DNA of 32,372 nucleotides from Myxococcales bacterium (lineage in GTDB: Bacteria > Myxococcota_A > Polyangia > Palsa-1104 > SHYY01): assembly GCA_021784515.1 (NCBI GenBank), contig JAJXSP010000004.1, positions 1 through 32,372 of the forward strand. The letters are read 5' to 3'. The notes under the pieces were generated by a model. That model saw only the letters and a list, made by a program, of their open reading frames with translations, did not search any database and was not told the origin of the DNA. The position numbers were made by a program, and so were the translations under genes. Of the stretch, positions 19,021 through 29,742 are shown one piece after another. How positions within the stretch are numbered: the stretch's first letter is position 1; each line of letters begins with the position of its first letter.

Positions 19021-20423
19021 GGCGGCTCGCGCTCGCGCTCGCCGCCGCGCTCGCCGCCGGGTGCGGCATGGAGGGCGAGGCGCCGTTCGCCGGCGTGCGC
19101 TTCGGCGACGTGGCGCCGTGGGAGGACCTCGGGCCGGTCATATTCTGTCAGGGCGGTGCGCGGATCGGCGCGCCCGGATCGGACCCCGGCGGCCTGTGCG
19201 ACACCGGCCGTCCGTGGAAGCCGTGCGCGAACGACGCCGACTGCGGCAGCCGCGAGCGCTGCACCTGCGCCGGATGCGCGGTGGCGCTGTGCGACGGCAA
19301 CGACGAGTGCGCGGCGTCGCAGCAGTGCAACTTCACCGACCGCCGTTGCGATCGCCACTGCGACGCCGACGGCGACTGCGTGGCGGGCGAGCTGTGCGCC
19401 CCCGGTGCGCACGTGTGCCGTGGCCGCTGCCGCGGCGACGGCGACTGCCAGGGCGGCGAGACCTGCGTGAGCGGCCGCTGCGAGGTCACCGCCTGCGGCA
19501 ACGACGGCGACTGCGCCTCCACCTGCGCCATCCAGCGCGTGCCGGGCACGCTGCGCGAGCCGTCGCCGCTCGTCGAGGGCGGCCGCGTGGTGATGTGGGT
19601 GGAGCGCGTCGCGGGCACGCAGTCGGCGATCTGGCGCGCGGTCTCCGACGACGGGCTCACCTTCCGCTTCGATCCGCCGCAGGCCGTGCTCGCGCCGGGC
19701 GCCGACGACGGCGGCCGCGCCGGTGCACCGTCGGTGATCCGCGCCGCCGACGGCTACCTCCTCGCGTTCGCCAACGGCGCGGGCCTCCTGCGCCGCGCGA
19801 CCTCCAGCGACGGCGTCGCCTTCACCGTCGACGCGCAGCCGCTGCTCGCGCCGTCGTCGGACTGGGAGGCAGGCGGGCTCGACGCCCCGGCCCTCGCGCC
19901 GTCGCCGTCGGGCGGCCTTGCCTGCTATTACGGCACGCGCGACCGCGCCGCGATCGGCCTGGCCGAGAGCGCCGACGGCCTCCGGTTCGCCGCGCGCCCG
20001 TCGCCGGTGCTCACGCCGTCGCAGGTGACCGACCCGACGCTGTGGCGCGGCGTCGACGCGATCGCCTCGCCGTTCGCCGAGCCCTTCGCCGCCCCCGACG
20101 GCACGCCGGCGCTGCGCCTCTACTTCGCCGCGCGCGGCCGTGAGTCGGGCGACTCGCTCCAGTTCGGCATGGCGGTCCCCGAGGCCGCCAATTTCTCCGT
20201 CGGCGAGGCCTCGAGCACCGACGGGCGGGTCTTCGTGCCCTGGCCCTACGACCCGGTGTTCGACCGCGTCTCCGACTTCACCAACCACACATCCGAGATG
20301 GACCCGGCGGTGGCCAGGCTCGGCGAGACGCGCCTGATGTACTACCGGGGCGGTTCCGCCACCGAGGATCCCAAGCGGGCCGAGAACCTCGGCGTGGCGC
20401 GAAACCCGATCCCCGCCGATTGA
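19017..20423 (+). CDS. Cys-rich repeat lipoprotein fused to a glycosidase/beta-propeller-like domain
   Basis: TTG start overlapping the upstream TGA (TTGA); MRRLALALAAALAAGC lipobox; repeated C..D.DC...C.....C...C units; C-terminal blades 'SDDGLTFRFD', 'SSDGVAFTVD', 'SADGLRFAARP', 'SSTDGRVFVPWPYDPVFDR'. Confidence 0.75.
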   Translation: MRRLALALAAALAAGCGMEGEAPFAGVRFGDVAPWEDLGPVIFCQGGARIGAPGSDPGGLCDTGRPWKPCANDADCGSRERCTCAGCAVALCDGNDECAASQQCNFTDRRCDRHCDADGDCVAGELCAPGAHVCRGRCRGDGDCQGGETCVSGRCEVTACGNDGDCASTCAIQRVPGTLREPSPLVEGGRVVMWVERVAGTQSAIWRAVSDDGLTFRFDPPQAVLAPGADDGGRAGAPSVIRAADGYLLAFANGAGLLRRATSSDGVAFTVDAQPLLAPSSDWEAGGLDAPALAPSPSGGLACYYGTRDRAAIGLAESADGLRFAARPSPVLTPSQVTDPTLWRGVDAIASPFAEPFAAPDGTPALRLYFAARGRESGDSLQFGMAVPEAANFSVGEASSTDGRVFVPWPYDPVFDRVSDFTNHTSEMDPAVARLGETRLMYYRGGSATEDPKRAENLGVARNPIPAD

Positions 20424-20487
20424 TCCGCTTTTCGCTCGCGCGGGGCGCGCGTCCTTGGTACGGATCGGGCAGCTTCCGCAAGCGCCG

Positions 20488-21672
20488 ATGGCCACCGAAC
20501 GCCCGCCCACCGTAGCATTCCCCGGAATGGACGCGCGCGGCGGCGCAGCTCCGGGCGCCGCGCTCCTCGCCCAGGCCACGCTCGCCGATCTCGAGGCGGT
20601 GCGGCTCCTACTGCGCGGCAGCTCGGTGATCGACTGGCACCGCCTCGCCTTCACCGACGTGCGCGAGGTGGAGCGCTTCCTGCGCGTGAACGAGTTCGAC
20701 CCCGACTCGAACGACGACCTCAACCGCCTCGAGGAGCTGCGCGACGAGGCGGTGGAGTACCTGCGGCGCAACTTCTCCTACCGCATCCCGCCCGACGTCG
20801 GGAGCGGCGTGCCGGTGCAGGACCTCTTCCTGATCGCCTCGCAGAGCGGCAAGCGGCAGATGTACGCGTGCGTCGTGCTGAAGGTCATGCACGTCATTCA
20901 TCACCTCGCCGGCCGCGAGCTGCTCTTCAAGCTGCCGGTCTCCAACGACGAGGTCTTCGGCTTCGTGGAGAAGAAGGTGGTGAAGACGGTCGAGGAGATC
21001 CGCGGCGCGGGCTATCCGATCGTCGAGTTCGCGTGGAGCCGCAAGGAGCACGACAGCCTGATCACGAAGCTGCTGGCGAAGAAGCAGTCGATCGCCGCCA
21101 GCGTCTACGACAAGCTGCGCTTCCGCCTCATCACGCGCTCACGCACCGACCTGCCGGCGGTGCTGATCGAGCTGACCCACCGCCTGGTGCCGTTCAACTA
21201 CGTCATCCCGGGCGAGTCGGTGAACGGGATCATCGACCTGCCGCGGCTCGTCGCCGAGCACACCGCGCTGCGGCGCCACGCCGACGAGCTGGCCGAGAAC
21301 GACGACGCGCCGCCGTCGGCCCACCAGGCGCCGATTGGCGGCAACGAGTTCTCCGGCCCCGCTTACCGTGTGGTCAACTTCGTCGCCGATCTCCCGGTGC
21401 GGATCGACGAGCATCCGATCGCGCTCGACGACCAGACGCGGGCCGAGCTGGGCTCGATCATCTTCGTGCTGACCGAGTTCCAGGTGATGGACGCCGAGAC
21501 GGCGGCGATGAACGAGGTGGGCGAAAACAGCCACGTGGCCTACAAGGAGCGGCAGGCGGCGCGGGTGCGCGCGCGGCTGGCGGGCGGGTCGAAAGCGCTG
21601 CGCGATCGTGCGGCCGCGGCGGCGCTCGACGATGACGGCGACACCGACGGCGACGACGACGACGAGAAGTAG
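20488..21672 (+). CDS. Conserved hypothetical protein (possibly the myxobacterial TIGR04552-type family; unverified)
   Basis: Good coding composition, acidic C-terminal tail (DDDGDTDGDDDDEK); family assignment from memory only. Confidence 0.6.
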   Translation: MATERPPTVAFPGMDARGGAAPGAALLAQATLADLEAVRLLLRGSSVIDWHRLAFTDVREVERFLRVNEFDPDSNDDLNRLEELRDEAVEYLRRNFSYRIPPDVGSGVPVQDLFLIASQSGKRQMYACVVLKVMHVIHHLAGRELLFKLPVSNDEVFGFVEKKVVKTVEEIRGAGYPIVEFAWSRKEHDSLITKLLAKKQSIAASVYDKLRFRLITRSRTDLPAVLIELTHRLVPFNYVIPGESVNGIIDLPRLVAEHTALRRHADELAENDDAPPSAHQAPIGGNEFSGPAYRVVNFVADLPVRIDEHPIALDDQTRAELGSIIFVLTEFQVMDAETAAMNEVGENSHVAYKERQAARVRARLAGGSKALRDRAAAAALDDDGDTDGDDDDEK

Positions 21673-21688
21673 CCGGCCGCGAGGTACC

Positions 21689-21845
21689 AGGAGCCTGTTC
21701 CCGTAATTCGCCTGCTGCGGCGTCCGATGCGCTCGCCCAGGCTTCGTCGCTCCTCCTTGGATTACTGCAAGTAGTCCTTCGTCGTCGCTCCTCGCCTGGG
21801 CGGCGCCTCGAACGCCTCGCGACGGCGCCTTACGGAAACAGGCTC

Positions 21846-21847
<2 letters not shown>
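21689..21847. repeat. Inverted-repeat element C (159 bp, 18-bp TIRs)
   Basis: aggagcctgttcccgtaa (21689-21706) / ttacggaaacaggctcct (21830-21847), one mismatch; right end overlaps the stop (cta 21846-21848) of the - strand kinase gene. Confidence 0.85.
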
Positions 21848-24572
<2,725 letters not shown>

Positions 24573-24737
24573 GTACGACTCCTGGCCGGGGGGATCGTAG
24601 GGGCGACGGCGCCTCGAGGTCAATCGCAAACGCGGGCGCTTGGCCGGGGGGCGTGGACCACAGTCGACGGGCAGGGGTCTGCAGGCCCTGGCTCAGCGAC
24701 CGCTTGACATCACGATCAGAATGTGCATGCGATGCCG

Positions 24738-25454
24738 TCAAGGCGCAGGGGGGCCGGCGGCGCGCAGGCCGTCCTCGTCGCGGCGGAGGTCGTCGCGGAG
24801 GCGGCGCCAGACGACGAAGCCGTCGGCGATCCCGTAGACGAGGACGGCGACCAGGCCGAAGGTCGAGCCCCAGTTCACGCCGCGGAGGACCTCGGCGCGG
24901 CCGGTGTCGGGGAACGTGCCGTCAGGGCGCTGCGCGGCGGTGAGCGCGGCGAAGGTGCCGAGGCTGGTGGCGGCCAGCGCCAGCTCGGTCGCCAGGAGCG
25001 CGCCGAACTTCCGGCGCTCGCCGTTCTGGAACTGCCCGGCCGGTGGCAGCAGGTTGAGCGCGGCGGAGCGGGGCCGGCGCTTCTCCACCTCGCGGAGCAG
25101 CTCGGCGCGGTGGGCGGCGCGCACCTGCTCGAAGAAGCGCACCACGTCGGGGCGCACCAGCGTCGGGTCGAGGCGCGCCCGCGGCTCCTGCTCGAGCCAG
25201 TGCAGGAAGGCGGCCTCGGCGGCGAGCGTGCGGCCGGTGAGCACGCAGGCAATGCCGTAGAGGCGCAGCGCGCGGGCGCGGTCGAGCGGGTCGGGGATCA
25301 CGCTGCCGTCCACCCCGTCGCGGAGCAGCGCCACCACGCCCTCGTAGTCGCCGGCCTCGAAGCGGCCCAGCACCTCGGGGAGCGGCGCGGCGGCGACCGG
25401 GGCGGGCGCGACGCTCACGAGCCACGCGACCAACGCGATCCGTCTAGCGAGCAT
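24738..25454 (-). CDS. Hypothetical exported/membrane protein (TPR-like N-terminal part, C-terminal TM helices)
   Basis: Signal peptide; 'EVLGRFEAGDYEGVVALLRDG...ALRLYGIACVLTGRTLAAEAAFLHWLEQEPRARLDPTLVRPDVVRFFEQVR' pattern common next to myxobacterial PEGA kinases. Confidence 0.7.
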   Translation of the reverse strand: MLARRIALVAWLVSVAPAPVAAAPLPEVLGRFEAGDYEGVVALLRDGVDGSVIPDPLDRARALRLYGIACVLTGRTLAAEAAFLHWLEQEPRARLDPTLVRPDVVRFFEQVRAAHRAELLREVEKRRPRSAALNLLPPAGQFQNGERRKFGALLATELALAATSLGTFAALTAAQRPDGTFPDTGRAEVLRGVNWGSTFGLVAVLVYGIADGFVVWRRLRDDLRRDEDGLRAAGPPAP

Positions 25455-26670
25455 CGGCGAGCACCGCGCCGAGGTCGCCGGCGATCAGGCCGAAGCCGGC
25501 GGCGACGAGGTCGTAGGCCGCGCGCGCGGCGTCGGGCGCCTGGCGCGGCGGGCCCGCAACCTCGAGCGACCGGTCGAGCACGGGCGCGCCGTCGCGCAGC
25601 ACGACGATCCGCAGCCGCCCCGCCGGGCGCATCCCGCCCGGCACCGGATCGAGGCGCAAGCTCTCGAGCGCCGCCATCACCACCGCGCGAGCGCCGAAGC
25701 GCTGCGCCTCGGCGAGGGCGGCCTCTCGGCGCGTGAGGCCGCAGGCCGAGGTGGCGACCACCTGCACTCGCAGCCGGCGCTCGAGCACCTCGCGCGCGGC
25801 CCAGGTCGCCCAGCCGCCCAGCCCGCAGCCGTCGGGCGTATCGATCGCGTGGAGCACCGCGCGGCCGGCGGTCGCGCTCCACGGCGTGCGGGCACGGTGC
25901 GGCGGATCGACGGGGGCCGCGTACACCGGCGGTGGCGGCGCGTCGCTCGCGCCGCGCCGATCCTCGACCGGGGAGGAGGGGGGCGGAGGCGGCGGGCGCG
26001 GCGGCTCCACCGCGGGTGGCTTCTCGTCGTGGGCGGCGCTCGTCGCGGGCACGGTCGCGGGGAGATGCGTCTCGGGCGGCAGCGTGCGCTCGACCTTCTC
26101 GTCGGCGGGCGGCGCCGCGGCCTTCGGCGCGTCATCGGCCTCGCGCTCGACGGGCGCGGACTCGACCGGCTTGCGCTGCTCGACGGGCGTGGATGCGACC
26201 GGCTTGCGCTCGACGGGCGTGACGGCAGCGATCGGGGCGCGCTCCGCCTCGGCGTGCGGCGGCGGGGAGCCGGCCCTCTCCGTCGACGTCGGCGGGATCG
26301 CGGCCCGCGCGCGCTCCCCGGGGGCTGGCGCGCGCCGGGCCGAGGCCGGCAGCGCCGCGGCAACCCGCGCGCTCAGTTCGTTCACCAGCCGATCGATCTC
26401 CTCGAGCGGGCCCTCCACCTGCACCGCCTTGCCGGCGACGACGATGCGCAGCCGCACCCGGTCGCGATCGATCTCCTCGATCCGCCCCGGCGACAGCGCG
26501 CCCGGCGCCGCGACGATCCCCGCGCGCTCCAGCGACGCAGCCAGCGCGCGCGCCACCTCGGGGCCGAAGATCGCCAGGTCCTCCGGGGCGGCGAACGCCG
26601 ACATCGCGGGCGCGGCGAACGCCGCCCCCGACGCGAGCGCGAGCGCGATCAGGAAGCCGGCCGCTCGCAT
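25444..26670 (-). CDS. Hypothetical exported protein with long Pro/Glu-rich linker
   Basis: Signal peptide MRAAGFLIALALASGAAFAAPA; PVERKPVASTPVEQRKPVESAPVERE linker; stop overlaps downstream start by 11 nt. Confidence 0.65.
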   Translation of the reverse strand: MRAAGFLIALALASGAAFAAPAMSAFAAPEDLAIFGPEVARALAASLERAGIVAAPGALSPGRIEEIDRDRVRLRIVVAGKAVQVEGPLEEIDRLVNELSARVAAALPASARRAPAPGERARAAIPPTSTERAGSPPPHAEAERAPIAAVTPVERKPVASTPVEQRKPVESAPVEREADDAPKAAAPPADEKVERTLPPETHLPATVPATSAAHDEKPPAVEPPRPPPPPPSSPVEDRRGASDAPPPPVYAAPVDPPHRARTPWSATAGRAVLHAIDTPDGCGLGGWATWAAREVLERRLRVQVVATSACGLTRREAALAEAQRFGARAVVMAALESLRLDPVPGGMRPAGRLRIVVLRDGAPVLDRSLEVAGPPRQAPDAARAAYDLVAAGFGLIAGDLGAVLADAR

Positions 26671-26701
26671 GGCGCCGATCGAAGCACGGGGCGGGCGGGT
26701 G

Positions 26702-28450
26702 TCAAGGCACTCCTCCGTCGCCGCCGTCCGGCGCGCCCGTCGGCTCGGGCAGCACGAGGGCGAAGCCGCCGCCGGCCGCCGTCGCCGCCGTGCCGCCGGG
26801 CCAGGCCGTCGCGCACGGCCCGAGGCACCACGCCTCGATCAGCGCCCCTTCGATCGGCGCGCCCGTCGGCGAGAGCACCGTGCCGCGCACCGGTTGCCCC
26901 GCCTGCAGCGCGACGTCCGACGACGCGCTGCCCGGCGCGAGGGCGAGGTGGGCGCGCACCAGCTGGCGCTGCGGGTCATCCGAGCGCGGTGGATCGAAGA
27001 ACAGGTCGACGCCCACGCCCGAGTCCACGCGCAGGTGGTAGCGGCCGTCGCCGTCGGTGAGCGCCTCGGGCGCCGCGCCGGGGACGCCCTGCTCCACCGC
27101 CATCACGCGGACGCCGGCGACGGGCGTGCGCCCATCGGTGACGCGGGCCGACAGGTCCATCCGCGGCCGCACCGCGAGCCTCCATTGGTCCGGCTTCGCG
27201 AGCACCACGTGCAGCGCCGTCGCGCCGTCTCCCGGCCCCGACGGCGGCTCCACGAGCAGGTCGTAGGCGGCGGCCGGCAGCGCCAGCGGCGGCAGCGTCC
27301 CGTCGGGCCGCGAGGTCAACGTCATCCGCGCGGTCCCGTCGGCGCTCACCGGCGCGCCGCCCTGCGCGAGGGTGGCGATCGACGGCAGCAAGGCGCTCGA
27401 TCGGATCGTCACGCGCGCCCCGGCGATCGGCGTCCTGCCGTCGGAGCCGATCACCGTCGCCGCTACCGGCAGCGTCGCGACCGTCCAGCGCACGTCGAGC
27501 GGCTTGCCCGGATCGATCGCCATCGGCGCGCCGTGGATCTCCGGCAGCCCGTCGGCGCTGACGGCCACCGACCAGCTTGGGCCCGGCTGCGCGCGCAGCG
27601 CGAAGGCGCCCTTCGCGTCGCTGCGCCCGACGGTGGAGGGCAGCGGTCCCGCCTCCAGCACGATGCGAGCGCCGGCGATCGGCTGGCCGTCCGCGTCCCG
27701 CACCGTGCCCGTGACCTGCACCCCCGCGTCGACGGTGAAGGGGCCGGCGGCGACGGAGGCGCCGAGGTCGTGCGCGCCCAGCGTGGGCGCCAGCCCGTCG
27801 TCGAGCGGGATCGCCACCACCTGGTAGCGCTCGTCGCCGAGCAGGACGGCGGTGAAGACGCCACCCGGGTCCGCGGCGGCGAGCGCGTCGAGCCCGTCGT
27901 CGGCGACGAAGCGCACCGTGCCCGCCACGCCCGCTCCGTCGCCGCGCAGCGATCCCGCCACCGGCAGCCCCGCGGCGAGGGAGAGCTGCTGGTGATCGAG
28001 CGGCGCTCCCGCTGTGAGCACGATCGATCGGTCCTGCCGCGGCAGCCCGCTTTCCGGCGGCGGCGTGATGCGCAGCCTCCACGCGTTCGTCGGTGGGGCG
28101 CCGCCGAGGGTGACGCTGCCCGATTGCGCGCACGGCGAGTCGAACGAGGCCGCGGTCGCGGTGACGTCGTAGCGCCCCGGCAGCGTGGCGTCGAATGCGA
28201 TCGACCGGCCGCTCTCGTCGGGGGTGAAGTCGATCGCGCTGCCGTCGTCGGCGCGCGTCACGGTCCAGGCGATCGCGCCGTAGCCGGTGTAGGCGAGCTT
28301 GGCCGCGACGTGGGCCGGCGCGGTGGGCGTGCTCGGAGTCACCGTGAGCCCGCCGCAGCTCCCGGGCCCGAGGCGCGCGGCGCCGCGGCCGCCGGCGCCG
28401 CCCGCGCCGACGGCGAGCGCCACCGCCGCAGCCATCGATCGGGCGTTCAT
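26702..28450 (-). CDS. Secreted protein with multiple carboxypeptidase-regulatory-like (Ig-fold) repeats
   Basis: VTGTVRDADGQPIAGARIVLE..., DGRTPIAGARVTI, VTDGRTPVAGVRVMAVE, VRGTVLSPTGAPIEGALIEAW; ATG overlaps upstream stop (ATGA). Confidence 0.75.
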   Translation of the reverse strand: MNARSMAAAVALAVGAGGAGGRGAARLGPGSCGGLTVTPSTPTAPAHVAAKLAYTGYGAIAWTVTRADDGSAIDFTPDESGRSIAFDATLPGRYDVTATAASFDSPCAQSGSVTLGGAPPTNAWRLRITPPPESGLPRQDRSIVLTAGAPLDHQQLSLAAGLPVAGSLRGDGAGVAGTVRFVADDGLDALAAADPGGVFTAVLLGDERYQVVAIPLDDGLAPTLGAHDLGASVAAGPFTVDAGVQVTGTVRDADGQPIAGARIVLEAGPLPSTVGRSDAKGAFALRAQPGPSWSVAVSADGLPEIHGAPMAIDPGKPLDVRWTVATLPVAATVIGSDGRTPIAGARVTIRSSALLPSIATLAQGGAPVSADGTARMTLTSRPDGTLPPLALPAAAYDLLVEPPSGPGDGATALHVVLAKPDQWRLAVRPRMDLSARVTDGRTPVAGVRVMAVEQGVPGAAPEALTDGDGRYHLRVDSGVGVDLFFDPPRSDDPQRQLVRAHLALAPGSASSDVALQAGQPVRGTVLSPTGAPIEGALIEAWCLGPCATAWPGGTAATAAGGGFALVLPEPTGAPDGGDGGVP

Positions 28451-29742
28451 CGGAAACGCGCCTGCCATGTCACCCACTCCTCGCACGTGTCGCCCGGCCG
28501 GCACGAGGGCACGCCCGGCCACGCCGTCGCCGCGTCGCACAGGAGCTGCGCCGGGTCGCAGGGCGTCGGCGCGCGCGCCACGCGGTCGAGCGCCTCCACC
28601 CGCACCTGCACCAGCTCGTCGAAGTCGAAGTCGCCCGGGTCCAGCTCGAGCGTGTTCAGGCCGGACATTGGCAGCGCACGCCACGCCGGATCCGACTCGC
28701 GCCACAGGGACCACCGGAACTGCGCCGTCGAGGGGCCGTTCGGGTTGGGGAACCCGTCGAGGTCGTCGAGCACGCGCGTCACCGCGAACTGCGCGGGCTG
28801 CGTCCGGTCGAGGACGTACAGCAGCCCGGGCGCGGGATCGAAGCCGTCCATGCACGGCGGGCGATCGGGCGCCAAACGGAAGGTGATCGGGGGCGCGGTC
28901 TGCCCGTCGCCGGCGACGGTCGCCGGGGAGCGCATCGCGCCGTCGTCGGCCACCACCTGGACCGAGTACTCGCCCTCGACATCGGGCGCCACGCACACCG
29001 TCTGGCCGGTGGTGACAACGCTCTGCCCCGCGCCCGGCGGCGCGGCGTCGCACGGGCCGGCCCACAGCGTCGCCTTCGTGCTCCCCTGCGGCGGCGTCAG
29101 CGTCCAGGTGAAGGCGATCGTCTCGATCGGCTTGCAGTCGGCGTCGGCGTCGGCGGCGAGCGCGTCGAGTCGCACCGTCCCGCCGGCGGGGTGATCGCCG
29201 CACGGGCCGGGCGGGTCCGCCTGCACCGACGGCAGCGGCGGCGCGTCGGCCACCCGCAGCGTGAGCCGCGCCGGCGAGGAGCGCGCGCCGTGGGGATCGA
29301 TCGCCACCAGCTCGACGACGACTTCGCCCGCCTCGTCGAGCTGGAGGCGGGCGTGGCCGAGGTCGTCGATGCGGAACTCGACGCCGGTCACAGACGCCGC
29401 GGGGTGACCGTCGATCGACCATTCGAAGGTGAGCCGCGCCGCATCGCCCTGGTCGGGGTCGCTCGAGCCCGACGGATCCAGCTCCACCGTCGCGCAGCGC
29501 ATCGTCAGCGACACGGCGCCGTCGCCGTCGGGCATCGGGCCACCGACCACCGCGAGCGCGGCCGTCGGCGCCTGGTTGATCGCGCCGATGAAGAGGCAGC
29601 CGGCGGCGGCGAGCGCGACGCCGGCGAGCGCGATGGGGGCGAGCGGGATCACGGCGCGTGCTCGTCGAGCAAGCGCCGCGCCACGGACGCCCTCGTCGCG
29701 GCGGCGAAACGCCGCGAGACCGGATCGCGACAGCGGCGTCAT
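28447..29742 (-). CDS. Lipoprotein with PKD-like domain(s)
   Basis: LAAAGC lipobox; ATVELDPSGSSDPDQGDAARLTFEWSIDG; ATG overlaps the stop of the upstream kinase (ATGA). Confidence 0.75.
   Translation of the reverse strand: MTPLSRSGLAAFRRRDEGVRGAALARRARAVIPLAPIALAGVALAAAGCLFIGAINQAPTAALAVVGGPMPDGDGAVSLTMRCATVELDPSGSSDPDQGDAARLTFEWSIDGHPAASVTGVEFRIDDLGHARLQLDEAGEVVVELVAIDPHGARSSPARLTLRVADAPPLPSVQADPPGPCGDHPAGGTVRLDALAADADADCKPIETIAFTWTLTPPQGSTKATLWAGPCDAAPPGAGQSVVTTGQTVCVAPDVEGEYSVQVVADDGAMRSPATVAGDGQTAPPITFRLAPDRPPCMDGFDPAPGLLYVLDRTQPAQFAVTRVLDDLDGFPNPNGPSTAQFRWSLWRESDPAWRALPMSGLNTLELDPGDFDFDELVQVRVEALDRVARAPTPCDPAQLLCDAATAWPGVPSCRPGDTCEEWVTWQARFR

Noticed and set aside
24704-24743. TTGACA plus inverted repeat cttgac...gtcaag and gcatgc palindrome
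   Set aside because: No + strand gene follows; lies between two - strand genes and the arms are only 6 bp, so support as promoter/operator is weak.
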